Source of the DNA: Thermohalobaculum sp050330995 | GTDB lineage: Bacteria > Pseudomonadota > Alphaproteobacteria > Rhodobacterales > Rhodobacteraceae | Direction of reading: 5' to 3' | NCBI GenBank assembly: GCA_050330995.1 | Contig: JBHJHI010000057.1 | Location: 8,005 to 72,004 of the forward strand | Length of the DNA: 64,000 bases | In this document: positions 26,159 to 35,301 of the stretch, one piece after another | How positions within the stretch are numbered: position 1 is the first letter of the stretch | How the letters are laid out: every line of letters begins with the position of its first letter | The notes under the pieces: generated by a model | What the model saw: only the letters and a program-made list of their open reading frames with translations | Told to the model about the DNA's origin: nothing | Databases searched by the model: none | Made by a program: the position numbers and the translations under genes

Positions 26159-26502
26159 TCCGTGGCCCTGATGACCATGCGCTCCATCCCGTTCTTGAGC
26201 GAGGCGTTCACGGCGTCGGCGCCCTCCTCGGCGTACATGGCGTGGATCAGCAGGTAACGGCGGCAGTCCGAGACGTCGACGGTCAGCGTGCCCGGCGTCA
26301 GCGTGATCAGGTTGGCCGTCATCGTGATCGAGAGATCGGTCTTCGCGTCGAGCGGCATCGCCACGAAGCGCGGCGTCGAAGACAGGCCCGGCGTCAGCAC
26401 GTCGATGAAGACGCGCACCGCGCTCAGGATCAGCTCCTTGGCGAAGTAGACCACCAGGAAGACGATGTGGAAGGGCTTCAGGAGCAGTCGGACCAGGATC
26501 AT
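26155..26502 (-). CDS. mrpE: Mrp Na+/H+ antiporter subunit E
   Basis: The 115-residue protein carries the MrpE pattern: an N-terminal amphipathic and TM region (LLKPFHIVFLVVYFAKELIL), then ANLITLTPGTLTVDVSDCRRYLLIHAMY. It lacks the extra N-terminal TM helices of longer MrpE proteins, giving the short alphaproteobacterial type. Four-base overlaps join it to mrpD and mrpF. Confidence 0.92.
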   Translation of the reverse strand: MILVRLLLKPFHIVFLVVYFAKELILSAVRVFIDVLTPGLSSTPRFVAMPLDAKTDLSITMTANLITLTPGTLTVDVSDCRRYLLIHAMYAEEGADAVNASLKNGMERMVIRATE

Positions 26503-27989
26503 CGGCTCTCGCTCCCGAGAACGGTGCGCAGGTAAGGCAGGGGGTCGAGCAGCGCGCGCGCCGCGCCGTCGGCCAGCTCGAACATCACGCCGGCGTAGAG
26601 GCTGATGCCGAGCGTCACCGCCGTCAGCCCCAGCACGGGCAGCACCAGCGCCGGCGTCGGATCGAGGCTCGCGGGCGTGTCGTCCGCCGCCTCCGGGCGC
26701 GGCGCCCAGAAGGCCGAGACGAACATGCGGCCGAGATAGTAGAAGGTCAGGACGCTCGCCGCGAGGATCATGCCGCCGAGCAGGTACTCGCCCGCCTCGA
26801 CCGCGCCGCGCACCATGAACAGCTTCGCCCAGAAGCCCGAGAGCGGCGGCACGCCGATCAGCGACAGCGCCGGCACCAGGAAGATCACGCCGAGCCAGGG
26901 GCCGGCGGCCCAGAGCCCGCCGACGCGGCTCACCCGCTCGTCACCGCACTCGCGTCCCATGATGCCGCCGATCAGGAACATGTTCATCATCGCCGGGATG
27001 TGGTGGAGGAAGTAGAACACCGAGGCCGCAAGCGCGAGCGGCGTCGCCAGCGCCACGCCGATCGTCATCACCCCGATCTGGCTGACGATGTGGAAGCCGA
27101 ACACGCGGCGCATGTGGTCCTGCGCCGTGGCGCCGAGCGCGCCTAGCACCAGCGTCACCCCCGCCGCGACGAGCAGCACGTTCGAGATGATCGGGTCGCC
27201 CGGCGCGAACACCAGGGTGAAGACGCGGAGCAGCGAGTAGACCCCGACCTTGGTCAGCAGCGCCGAGAACAGCGCCGAGGTCGCCACCGCCGGCGTGTGG
27301 TAGGCGGCTGGCAGCCAGAAGAACACCGGAAACAGCGCCGCCTTGGCCGCGAAGGCGAACAGCAGCAGCCCCGCCGCGCCGACCACCGCGGTCTCGCCGG
27401 AGCGGCCGTCGAGCTTGATCGCCAGGTCGGCCATGTTGAGCGTGCCGGTCGCGCCGTAGAGGAGCCCGACGCCGGCGAGGAAGGCGAGCGTGCCGATCAG
27501 GTTCAGCGCCACGTACTTGACGGCGCCGTCGATCTGCGCGCGTCCGCCGCCGATCACGAGGAGGCCGAAGGACGAGATCAGCATGACCTCGAACCAGACG
27601 TAGAGGTTGAACAGATCCCCGGTGACGAAGGCGCCGCAGACGCCGGCGAGCATGGCGTGGCCGAGCGCGTGAAAGCCCAGCCGCTCGGCCTCGGCGTCGA
27701 CCTCGTGGAAGGCGTAGGCGAAGGCGGCGAGCCCGGCGCCCCCGGCGATCGTGACCATCACCGCCGAGAGCGTGTCGACGGCGAGCGTGATGCCGAAGGG
27801 CGCGGCCCAGCCGCCCATCTGCACGGCCTGCGGGCCGTCGATCAGCGCCGCCGAGAGGAGCGCGAGCCCGACCGCGAGCAGCCCGAGCGCGGAGAACAGC
27901 GAGACCCAGCGGTGCACGCCCCGGCGGCGCAGCAGGAAGCAGACGACCGCGGTGGCGAGCGGCAGCAGGATGGGGGCGGCGAGCAGCAT
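26499..27989 (-). CDS. mrpD: Mrp Na+/H+ antiporter subunit D
   Basis: The 496-residue subunit is a NuoL/M/N-like polytopic protein with about 14 TM segments. It has the proton-path features of the family: a conserved Glu in LFNLYVWFEVMLI, Lys in AFAAKAALFPVFFWLPAAYHTP and in LLTKVGVYSLLRV. It probably translocates protons for the antiporter. It is part of the overlapping mrpABCDEFG run, and mrpC ends two bases upstream. Confidence 0.93.
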   Translation of the reverse strand: MLLAAPILLPLATAVVCFLLRRRGVHRWVSLFSALGLLAVGLALLSAALIDGPQAVQMGGWAAPFGITLAVDTLSAVMVTIAGGAGLAAFAYAFHEVDAEAERLGFHALGHAMLAGVCGAFVTGDLFNLYVWFEVMLISSFGLLVIGGGRAQIDGAVKYVALNLIGTLAFLAGVGLLYGATGTLNMADLAIKLDGRSGETAVVGAAGLLLFAFAAKAALFPVFFWLPAAYHTPAVATSALFSALLTKVGVYSLLRVFTLVFAPGDPIISNVLLVAAGVTLVLGALGATAQDHMRRVFGFHIVSQIGVMTIGVALATPLALAASVFYFLHHIPAMMNMFLIGGIMGRECGDERVSRVGGLWAAGPWLGVIFLVPALSLIGVPPLSGFWAKLFMVRGAVEAGEYLLGGMILAASVLTFYYLGRMFVSAFWAPRPEAADDTPASLDPTPALVLPVLGLTAVTLGISLYAGVMFELADGAARALLDPLPYLRTVLGSESR

Positions 27990-27990
27990 C

Positions 27991-28368
27991 TCAGTCCGCC
28001 CCGGGCCGGTTGACTTCCGTTTCGGGCTCGGCCTCGCGGATCGCGGCGCTGTCGGTGGTGCCGAAGGTGATGTAGGCGCGCAGCACCAGCGAGAGCGTGA
28101 AGACCAGAAGACCGAAGCCGATCACGATCGCCGTCAGGATCAGCGCCTGAGGCAGCGCGTTGGCGGCGCCCGCGGGGGGCGTCTCGGCGCCGGGCGGCAC
28201 CAGCGGCGGCTCGCCGTAGGTGAGCCGCCCGGACGCGAAGATCACGAGGTTGACCGCGTTCGACAGGATGGTGAGCCCGAACAGCACGCGGATCAGGTTC
28301 GACGACATCATCAGATAGGCGCCGCAGGCGATCAGGATGCCGACGACGACGGCGAGGGAGGGTTCCAT
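27991..28368 (-). CDS. mrpC: Mrp Na+/H+ antiporter subunit C
   Basis: The 125-residue NuoK-like protein has three TM segments: VVVGILIACGAYLMMSSNLI, FGLTILSNAVNLVIFASG and a third ending in TLSLVLRAY. These match MrpC, with a polar loop typical of the family between TM2 and TM3. Its ATG overlaps the mrpB stop (TGATG). The C-terminal 20 residues are polar. Confidence 0.92.
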   Translation of the reverse strand: MEPSLAVVVGILIACGAYLMMSSNLIRVLFGLTILSNAVNLVIFASGRLTYGEPPLVPPGAETPPAGAANALPQALILTAIVIGFGLLVFTLSLVLRAYITFGTTDSAAIREAEPETEVNRPGAD

Positions 28369-28853
28369 CAGTCCCGCTCCCCCCCGGTCCGGCCGCGCGG
28401 GCGATCGCTGCCGTGGCGCGAGAGCGCCGCGAGCGCGGCCGCCTCGAGCGTGAACAGCATCCCCGTGACGCCGCCCACCACGACGAGGAACACGCCGGTG
28501 TCGAACAGCAGGATCGAGCCCACCGGCTTCAGCGCGCCGCCGAGCGTCGGGTCGCCGTAGAACGGCCAGACGCCCGCGAGCACCGCGCCCTCGGCGATCG
28601 CGCCCCAGAGCGCGGAGGCGACGGCGCAGGCGAGGCCGAGCGCCGAGATCGCGAGCGGCTCGACGCGCACGAGCCGGCGCGCGCGCGTGAGCCCGCCCGC
28701 CTTCGCGATCAGCGCGAGCGCGATCGCCGCGATCAGCCCGCCGATGAAGCCCCCGCCAGGCTCGTTGTGCCCGCGCAGCAGCACCACGATCGAGAAGACG
28801 ACGAGGAGCGGCGCGAGCAGGCGCGCCGCCGTCGACAGGATCAGCGAGTTCAT
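28368..28853 (-). CDS. mrpB: Mrp Na+/H+ antiporter subunit B
   Basis: The 161-residue protein has four TM segments and the MrpB mark RGHNEPGGGFIGGLIAA near residues 25-41. In several alphaproteobacteria MrpA and MrpB are fused; here they are separate, with a four-base ATGA overlap at 28850-28853. The start at 28853 is dictated by that overlap and by the first TM beginning within ten residues. Confidence 0.92.
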   Translation of the reverse strand: MNSLILSTAARLLAPLLVVFSIVVLLRGHNEPGGGFIGGLIAAIALALIAKAGGLTRARRLVRVEPLAISALGLACAVASALWGAIAEGAVLAGVWPFYGDPTLGGALKPVGSILLFDTGVFLVVVGGVTGMLFTLEAAALAALSRHGSDRPRGRTGGERD

Positions 28854-31225
28854 TGCACCCCCTCGCGCCGAGCCTGGTCGGCGGTCTCGCGCGCGCCGCC
28901 CGAGAGCGTGACGCCCTTGCCCGCGGTCAGCGCGGCGACCGCGCCGAGCGAGGCGATCACGATCACCGAAATCTCGCCCAAGGTGTCGAGCGCGCGGAAG
29001 TCGACCAGGATCACGTTGACGATGTTCTGCCCGTGCGCCACCGGGTACGAGTTCTGCTCGAAGAAGCGGGTGAGTTCCAGATCGATCGGCTCGCCCACCA
29101 CCGAGATCAGCACCGTGGTCACGCCGCGGCCGACGGCCGAGGCGCTCGCGGCGTCGCCGACGCGGAAGCCCTGGCGGTCGGGCACTCGCGGCAGCCGGAT
29201 CAGCGCGATCGCGAGGAACACCACGATCAGGATCTCGATCATGAGCTGCGTCATGGCGACGTCGACCGCGCCGTAGAGCACGAAGATGATCGAGACCCCG
29301 ACGCCGACCGCGCCGAGCGCGCAGATCGCCGTCAGCCGCGAGCGCGTGAGCACCACCACCGCGACCGAGACCAGGATCACCGCGAAGGTGGCGTAGTCGA
29401 CCAGCGGCAGGTCGAAGTCGGGCGCGGCGCGGCTGTCGTCGGTGAGCCCGACCGCGGCCCAGACCACGAGCGCGAGCGCGGCGAAGGTCGCGCGCATGTA
29501 CCACTCGAGCACGCCGGTCTGGACGTAGCCGGTGACGCCCCTCGCCACGGCGTCGACGTATCGAAGGGCGTAGTCGTAGCTGCGGTCGGCACTGACGAGC
29601 CCGCCGGCCTCCGCGCTCGCGAGCCCCGTGCGGATCGCCCGGTTGCCGAGCCAGAACAGCACGCCGAGCCCCCAGGTGGCGAGCGAGAGCACGAGGAGGG
29701 GCGAGAGCCCGTGCCAGAGCGCGAGATGGCTCTCGACGTGGTGGCCCAGGATCGAGGACGCCACGGGCGCGGCGAGGTAGTGCCCGGTGACCGGCGCCGC
29801 GAGGCCCGCGAGGAGGCCGAGCACGGCGAGCGCCATCGGCCCCGACCACATCATCCAGGAGGGGTCCTTCGGCGTCTTGGGACAGGCCTGCGCGCCGCGG
29901 AAGAACGGCCCGACCGTCACGATCAGCGCCACCGCCACCATCATCGCGTTGGCGACGAAGGCGGCGGCCGTGACCAGCATCGGCTCGGTGACGACGTGGA
30001 GCGCGCCCTCGTACATCGCCTCCTTGCCGACATAGCCGATGAAGGGGGGGAGGCCGGCCATCGAGAGCGCCGCGAGGACCGCCATCGCGGCGGTGATCGG
30101 CATGGCCGAGCGCAGCCCCGCGAGGCGGTCGACCTCGCGCGTGCCCGCCTTCTTGTCGACGCAGCCGATCATGAGGAAGAGCGAGGCCTTGTAGAGCGCG
30201 TGGACGACCAGGAAGGTCGTGGCGCCCATCACCGCCTCCTCGGTGCCGCCGCCGAGGAACATGACGATGGTGCCGAGGCCCATGACGGTGGTGTGCGCGA
30301 GCATCTGCTTCAGATCGGACTGCCTGAGCGCCCAGACCGAGCCGATCAGCATGGTGGTCGCGCCGAACAGGGTGAGCAGCCAGAACCAGGCGGCGGTGTC
30401 GCCGAGCGCCGGCGCCATGCGCATCAGGAGATAGACCCCCGCCTTCACCATCGTGGCCGAGTGGAGGTAGGCCGAGACCGGCGTCGGCGCGGCCATCGCG
30501 CCCGGTAACCAGAAATGGAACGGGAACTGCGCCGACTTGGTGAAGGCGCCGAGCAGCACGAGCGCGAGGATCGGCGTATACAACGCCGAGGCCGTGATCG
30601 CCTCGCCCATCGTATTGAGTTCCGACAGCCTGTAGCTGCCCATCGCGTCGCCGAGCACCACGAGCCCGCCGAGCAGCGCGCGCCCGCCGAGGCCGGTGCC
30701 GAGCAGCGCCTGCAGCGCCGCGCGCCGCGCGTAGGCCTTCTCGTAGTCGAAGCCGACCAGCAGGAACGAGGTGATGGTCGTGCCCTCCCAGAACACGAAC
30801 AGCGTCACCACGTCGTCGGCGAGCACGAGCCCGAGCATCGCCACCGCGAACAGGAACAGGAGCGACAGGATGCGCGGCGAGCGCGGGTCGCCCTCGAAGT
30901 AGCCGGCCGCGTAGAGGAACACCAGCGCGCCGATGCCGGTGACCAGGAGCGCGAACACGAGGCCGAGGCCGTCGATCAGGAAGGCCAGCTCGATGCCGAG
31001 CGGCTCGATCCAGGGGCGCGCGTAGACGTAGGTCTCGCCGTGCGCGACCGAGGGCAGGTAGGTCAGGAACCACAGGAACGCGATCCCCGAGATCGCCGCG
31101 GGCAGGAAGCGCCAGGCGTCGCGGGGGGGCGCCGCGACGACCGCCTTCGCCACGTCCAGGGCGCGCCGCGGCGTGTCGGCGGCCGGCGCCGTGGTCTCGG
31201 GGCCGCGGGTCTTGTCGTCGGGCAT
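28850..31225 (-). CDS. mrpA: Mrp Na+/H+ antiporter subunit A
   Basis: The 791-residue subunit is the large NuoL-like component, with about 20 TM segments. It shows FVFWEGTTITSFLLVGF, AQFPFHFWLPGAMAAPTPVSAYLHSATMV (split around the conserved Lys), HALYKASLFLMIGC, and the MrpA C-terminal domain with TQLMIEILIVVFLAIALI. Mrp exports Na+ (and K+ or Li+ in some members) in exchange for protons, supporting salt and alkali tolerance. The start at 31225 has GGAG-like sequence upstream and gives a short Pro/Thr-rich cytosolic leader before TM1. It heads the operon. Confidence 0.93.
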   Translation of the reverse strand: MPDDKTRGPETTAPAADTPRRALDVAKAVVAAPPRDAWRFLPAAISGIAFLWFLTYLPSVAHGETYVYARPWIEPLGIELAFLIDGLGLVFALLVTGIGALVFLYAAGYFEGDPRSPRILSLLFLFAVAMLGLVLADDVVTLFVFWEGTTITSFLLVGFDYEKAYARRAALQALLGTGLGGRALLGGLVVLGDAMGSYRLSELNTMGEAITASALYTPILALVLLGAFTKSAQFPFHFWLPGAMAAPTPVSAYLHSATMVKAGVYLLMRMAPALGDTAAWFWLLTLFGATTMLIGSVWALRQSDLKQMLAHTTVMGLGTIVMFLGGGTEEAVMGATTFLVVHALYKASLFLMIGCVDKKAGTREVDRLAGLRSAMPITAAMAVLAALSMAGLPPFIGYVGKEAMYEGALHVVTEPMLVTAAAFVANAMMVAVALIVTVGPFFRGAQACPKTPKDPSWMMWSGPMALAVLGLLAGLAAPVTGHYLAAPVASSILGHHVESHLALWHGLSPLLVLSLATWGLGVLFWLGNRAIRTGLASAEAGGLVSADRSYDYALRYVDAVARGVTGYVQTGVLEWYMRATFAALALVVWAAVGLTDDSRAAPDFDLPLVDYATFAVILVSVAVVVLTRSRLTAICALGAVGVGVSIIFVLYGAVDVAMTQLMIEILIVVFLAIALIRLPRVPDRQGFRVGDAASASAVGRGVTTVLISVVGEPIDLELTRFFEQNSYPVAHGQNIVNVILVDFRALDTLGEISVIVIASLGAVAALTAGKGVTLSGGARETADQARREGVQ

Positions 31226-31374
31226 CGGATCTCCGTCGCGGGGGGCTCGGGACCGGCAGGGGGGAGCGCGGGCACGTCCGCGGCAAGGGGGCAGAGTAGC
31301 CGTTTCGCGCGCGCTGGCCAGCCCCCGCGGCGCGCGGGCCGGCTCGGGCGCCGTCGGGGAGACGCGGCCGGCGC

Positions 31375-32340
31375 TCAGGCGAGCGCGCGCGCGCCCATCT
31401 CCAGGAACTTGCGCCGGCGCGCCTCGCGCTGCTCGGCCGGCGAGAGCCCGTCGGCCTCGGCCAGAAGCTCGGCGATCGCCTCGCCGGTGGCCGCCATCGC
31501 CGCCCGCGGGTCGCGCTGCGCCCCGCCGAGCGGCTCGGCGATCACGCGGTCGACCACGCCGAGCGCTTCGAGATCGGCCGCGGTGATGCGCAGCGCCTGC
31601 GCCGCCTCGCGCATCTTCTCGGCGTTCTTCCAGAGAATCGAGGCGCAGCCCTCCGGCGAGATCACCGAGTAGACCGCGTGCTCGAGCATCGCGACGCGGC
31701 TCGCCGTGGCGAGCGCCACCGCGCCGCCCGAGCCGCCCTCGCCGATGATCACCGCGACCGAAGGAACGCCGAGCGCCAGCCCGCGCTCGGTCGAGCGCGC
31801 GATCGCCTCGGCCTGGCCCCGCTCCTCGGCGCCCTTGCCGGGATAGGCGCCGGGCGTGTCGACGAGGGTGACGACCGGCAGGGCGAAGCGGTCGGCGAGG
31901 TCCATGAGGCGCACGGCCTTGCGATAGCCCTCCGGACGCGCCATGCCGAAGTTGCGCGCGAGCCGGGTGCGGGTGTCGTGGCCCTTCTCGTGGCCGATCA
32001 CCACCACCGCGCGGTCGCGAAAGCGCGCGAGGCCGCCCACGATCGCCTGGTCCTCGGCGAAGTTGCGGTCGCCCGCGAGCGGCGTGTACTCGGTGAAGAG
32101 GGCGCGCACGTAGTCGAGCGCGTGCGGGCGCTGGGGATGGCGCGCGACCTGGGTCTTCTGCCACGGCGTCAGCTTCGTGTAGAGATCGCGCAGCATCCCC
32201 TCGGCGCGGCCCGCGAGGCGGTCGGCCTCGTCGCCCACGTCCATCTCGGGCGAGGCCCGCGCGAGCGCGCGCAGCTCGCCGATCTTGCCCTCCAGCTCGG
32301 CGACGCCCTTTTCGAAGTCGAGGAAGGTCTGGCTCTGCAT
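31375..32340 (-). CDS. accA: Acetyl-CoA carboxylase carboxyltransferase subunit alpha
   Basis: AccA, with AccD, transfers carboxyl from biotin to acetyl-CoA, the first step of fatty-acid synthesis. The 321-residue protein begins MQSQTFLDFEKGVAELEGKI, with the helical N-domain followed by the crotonase-like core: FGMARPEGYRKAVRLM, VTLVDTPGAYPGKGAEERGQ and IIGEGGSGGAVALA. Length matches the family. It is monocistronic as far as visible, 149 bases upstream of mrpA on the same strand, and divergent from the SH3 gene. Confidence 0.96.
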   Translation of the reverse strand: MQSQTFLDFEKGVAELEGKIGELRALARASPEMDVGDEADRLAGRAEGMLRDLYTKLTPWQKTQVARHPQRPHALDYVRALFTEYTPLAGDRNFAEDQAIVGGLARFRDRAVVVIGHEKGHDTRTRLARNFGMARPEGYRKAVRLMDLADRFALPVVTLVDTPGAYPGKGAEERGQAEAIARSTERGLALGVPSVAVIIGEGGSGGAVALATASRVAMLEHAVYSVISPEGCASILWKNAEKMREAAQALRITAADLEALGVVDRVIAEPLGGAQRDPRAAMAATGEAIAELLAEADGLSPAEQREARRRKFLEMGARALA

Positions 32341-32540
32341 GGGGCGGAGCGATGGCCGATCGGGGCGGGCGGCGCAAGGGGCGGGGGTGGCGTGATGGTC
32401 CGGCTTCGGCGATCGTACGGCGGGCTCGGGAGCTGTCGAGTTCGCGCCGAGAGGCGGCATTCCCCGGCACGCGGCCGAGCTGCCGTGATGACGTTCGCGA
32501 ACGATGGGCGGTCGCCCTGTCTGCTTCGGGATCGGGACGC

Positions 32541-32888
32541 ATGGGCGCGCGCTACCGCGTGATCGTGGACTGGACGGCCAGCTACGCCGATCCGATCACC
32601 CTCGCCGCCGGCGAGGGCCTCACGCTCACCGGCGCCCAGGAGATCTGGGACGGTCACCGATGGCTCTGGGCCCGGAACGCGGCCGGCCGCGAGGGGTGGG
32701 TACCCGACAGCCTGGTCGAGGTCGGAGAGGACGGCATCCGCGCCCGTTCCGCCTATTCGGCCGTCGAGTTGTCCTGCCGACGCGGCGAGAGGCTCGAGGC
32801 CCTCGAAGAGACCCACGGCTGGGTGCGTTGTCGGGCCGAGAGCGGCGCGACCGGCTGGGTGCCGCTCCGGTACGTATCGCCGTGCTGA
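32541..32888 (+). CDS. SH3-domain (variant) protein
   Basis: This 115-residue protein consists of two SH3-like repeats. The first is YRVIVDWTASYADPITLAAG with GHRWLWARNAAGREGWVPDSLV; the second is ARSAYSAVELSCRRGERLE with HGWVRCRAESGATGWVPLRY. Both end in the GW-VP pattern of variant SH3 folds. No signal peptide is seen, so it is likely cytosolic. Such domains bind peptides or lipids; no partner can be named. The ATG at 32541 is preferred because it begins directly at the first domain; the frame is open further upstream. Confidence 0.7.
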   Translation: MGARYRVIVDWTASYADPITLAAGEGLTLTGAQEIWDGHRWLWARNAAGREGWVPDSLVEVGEDGIRARSAYSAVELSCRRGERLEALEETHGWVRCRAESGATGWVPLRYVSPC

Positions 32889-33062
32889 CTTGGTATGCCC
32901 GCTGCGAGGTCCACTCGCCACTGGGGCGCGCACGCGGGGGCCCTGTCGGAATCGGGAGCGGACGCTCGCACGCCGGTCCCGCCATTCGCGGCTCCACTCC
33001 CGATTGACCCCCGATCGCCGATCGCCGAGGGTCGCACGCCTTCGGGGCAGGGGAGACCACGC

Positions 33063-33713
33063 ATGACCGACGCCGGGATCGCTCCCCGGATCATCGTCTG
33101 CGAGGCCGACGTCGCCGAGGGCGCCGCCTGGCTCGCGGGCGCCGAGCCGCGCTTCGCCGAGGTGCTCGCGCTCACGGGACCGTTGCCGCTCCGCCGCCGG
33201 CCCGGCGGCTTCGACGGGCTCCTGCGCGCGATCGTGAGCCAGCAGCTCTCGGTCGCCGCCGCCGCCGCGGTCTGGGCGCGGCTGGAGGCGACCGGCGCCA
33301 CCGCGCCCGGCGGCCTCGCCGCGGCCGACGACGACGCGCTCCGGGCCTGCGGCCTCTCGCGACAGAAGATCGCCTACGCCCGGGCGCTGGCGGCCGAGGG
33401 TCTCGACTTCGAGGCGCTGGCCGCTCTGCCGCCCGACGCGGCGATCGCGCGCATGACCGCGGTCAAGGGCGTGGGCGTCTGGACGGCCGAGATCTACCTG
33501 ATGTTCGCGGTCGGGCACGCCGACGTCTTCGCGCCGGGCGATCTGGCGTTGCAGGAGGCCGCGCGCGCCCTGTTCGCCCTGCCGGAGCGTCCGCGCGAGA
33601 AGGCGCTCCGCACGATGGCCGAGGCTTGGACGCCGTGGCGCGGCGTTGCGGCGCGGCTCCTCTGGGCCTACTACGGGCATCTGAAATCGCGCGAGGGCGT
33701 CGTCGAGGTATGA
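33063..33713 (+). CDS. DNA-3-methyladenine glycosylase II (AlkA-type)
   Basis: The 216-residue base-excision glycosylase removes alkylated purines from DNA. It has the HhH motif TAVKGVGVWTAEIYLM (132-147) and the catalytic Asp160 in VFAPGDLALQ. It also shows AIVSQQLSVAAAAAVW (56-71), the usual AlkA helix. It lacks the N-terminal AlkA/Ada domain, as is common for the short alphaproteobacterial type. It is translationally coupled (ATGA) to the following carboxylesterase. GGGGA precedes the ATG. Confidence 0.92.
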   Translation: MTDAGIAPRIIVCEADVAEGAAWLAGAEPRFAEVLALTGPLPLRRRPGGFDGLLRAIVSQQLSVAAAAAVWARLEATGATAPGGLAAADDDALRACGLSRQKIAYARALAAEGLDFEALAALPPDAAIARMTAVKGVGVWTAEIYLMFAVGHADVFAPGDLALQEAARALFALPERPREKALRTMAEAWTPWRGVAARLLWAYYGHLKSREGVVEV

Positions 33714-34396
33714 GCACCGATCCCGACACTCTGTTGAGCGGCCCCCGCGTCGGCCCGCAGGCGGGCGGCGCGGCGACGGCGCTGGTCGTGCTGCTGCACG
33801 GCTACGGCGCGGACGGGCGCGACCTCGCCGGCCTCGCCGGCCCCCTGGGCGAGGCGCTGCCGCGCGCCGCCTTCCGCGCGCCGAACGCGCCGGAGCGCTG
33901 CCGCATCAATCCGATGGGCTATCAGTGGTTTCCGATCCCCTGGATCGACGGTGCGCCCGAGGCCGAGATGGAGGCGAGCTTCCGCGCCTCGGTCGAGCGC
34001 CTCGACGGCTGGCTCGACGCGGCCATGGCGGCCGAGGGGGTGGACGCGGCCGCCACCGCGCTCGTCGGCTTCAGCCAGGGCACGATGATGAGCCTCTACG
34101 TCGCGCCGCGGCGCGCCGAGGCCGTCGCCGGCATCGTCGGCTTCTCGGGCCGGCTGGTCGCGGGCGAGGATCTCGCGCAGGCGGCGCGGGTGCGCCCGCC
34201 GGTGCTGCTGGTCCACGGCGACCGCGACGAGGTGATCCCGGTCGCCGCGCTGTCGGAGGCCGAGCGCGGGCTCTCGGGCGCCGGCTTCGCGGTCGAGGCC
34301 CACGTGAGCCCCGGCACGCCGCACGGCATCGCCCCCGACGGGCTCGGCCATGCCGCGCGCTTTCTCTCGCGCGTCCTGCCGGGGGCGGCACGGTGA
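33710..34396 (+). CDS. Phospholipase/carboxylesterase family alpha/beta hydrolase
   Basis: The 228-residue protein is a short alpha/beta hydrolase of the carboxylesterase/thioesterase (YpfH-like) group. The catalytic triad is visible: Ser122 in GFSQGT, Asp173 in HGDRDEVIP and His205 in GTPHGI; the oxyanion motif is LLHGYGADGRDL. It probably cleaves carboxyl or thioesters in the cytosol. It starts in an ATGA overlap with the glycosylase gene; the pairing seems to reflect transcription rather than shared pathway. Confidence 0.88.
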   Translation: MSTDPDTLLSGPRVGPQAGGAATALVVLLHGYGADGRDLAGLAGPLGEALPRAAFRAPNAPERCRINPMGYQWFPIPWIDGAPEAEMEASFRASVERLDGWLDAAMAAEGVDAAATALVGFSQGTMMSLYVAPRRAEAVAGIVGFSGRLVAGEDLAQAARVRPPVLLVHGDRDEVIPVAALSEAERGLSGAGFAVEAHVSPGTPHGIAPDGLGHAARFLSRVLPGAAR

Positions 34397-34524
34397 ACCC
34401 CGCGCCGCCCGTGCCGGGCGCCCCCGCGACGGCGGGGCGACGGCGGGGGCGGTCGCGTGCCGCCCGGCGTTGGCGCCGGGCCGTGGCGGCGTGCGGGGCG
34501 CGCGGCGGCGTCGAACTGTTGCAG

Positions 34525-34544
34525 AGCGGTGCTAGGACACCGCT
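34525..34544. repeat. Short perfect inverted repeat before the HNH gene
   Basis: AGCGGTG, six-base spacer CTAGGA, CACCGCT form a 7-bp inverted repeat about 120 bases before the HNH gene. It may be a regulatory site or the end of the previous transcript. No other evidence supports a function. Confidence 0.3.
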
Positions 34545-34661
34545 GGTGGGCACGCATCTAGAGCATTCCCTCGGACGCCCTGCCAGATATGGTGACGACG
34601 CCGGGGTGCGACGGCCCCACATCGCCCCGACGGCGTCGCGACAACGACGGCGAGGCGAGCG

Positions 34662-35297
34662 ATGACCCCGATCCAGACCCCCCTCAGGCCAGAGCGACCA
34701 TCCGCTCGAAGCGGTTCCATCAGCTTCGCCAACCAGTTCGTGCGTCAGCCCGCGGTGCTGCGCGACCACCCCGCCCTGGTGCTCAACGCCGACTATCGGC
34801 CGCTCAGCTACTTCCCGCTCTCGCTCTGGCCCTGGCAGGAGGCGATCAAGGCGGTGTTCCTCGACCGCGTCCAGATCGTCGCCGAGTACGACTTCGAGGT
34901 GCACAGCCCCTCGATCGCGCTCAGGCTGCCCTCGGTCGTGGTGCTGCGCGACTACGTGAAGCCCGCGCGCTACCCGGCCTTCACCCGCTTCAACCTATTC
35001 CTGCGCGACGAGTTCACCTGCCAGTACTGCGGCGCCGACGGGGAGATGACCTTCGACCACGTGATCCCGCGCTCGCGCGGCGGGCGCACCACCTGGGCCA
35101 ACGTCGTCGCCGCCTGCGGGCGCTGCAACCTGAGGAAGGCCAACCACACGCTGCGCGAGGCGGGGATGTCGCTCGCGCGCCCGGCCTATCGCCCCGACGC
35201 GGCCGAGCTGCAGAACAAGGGACGCAAGTTCCCGCCGAACTACCTACACGAGAGCTGGATGGACTTCCTGTACTGGGACGCCGAACTGGAGAGCTGA
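34662..35297 (+). CDS. HNH endonuclease family protein
   Basis: The 211-residue protein has a C-terminal HNH nuclease domain. Zinc ligands are CQYC (Cys120, Cys123) and CGRC (Cys152, Cys155), and the metal site is in FDHVIPRSRGG (Asp132, His133) with His162. The N-terminal half (ALVLNADYRPLSYFPLSLWPW) is typical of the stand-alone HNH proteins that are widespread in alphaproteobacteria and whose role is unknown. It is not next to restriction or phage genes. GGCGAGCG precedes the ATG. Confidence 0.88.
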   Translation: MTPIQTPLRPERPSARSGSISFANQFVRQPAVLRDHPALVLNADYRPLSYFPLSLWPWQEAIKAVFLDRVQIVAEYDFEVHSPSIALRLPSVVVLRDYVKPARYPAFTRFNLFLRDEFTCQYCGADGEMTFDHVIPRSRGGRTTWANVVAACGRCNLRKANHTLREAGMSLARPAYRPDAAELQNKGRKFPPNYLHESWMDFLYWDAELES

Positions 35298-35301
35298 GCG
35301 C

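Noticed and set aside
24310..26535. Long plus-strand open frame across gpsA, mrpG, mrpF and mrpE
   Set aside because: It runs opposite to four well-supported genes and has His/Arg/Asp-rich artefact composition.
32352..32888. Longer start (178 residues) for the SH3-domain gene
   Set aside because: The extra N-terminal part is arginine/serine-rich, overlaps the accA promoter side and has no conserved motif.
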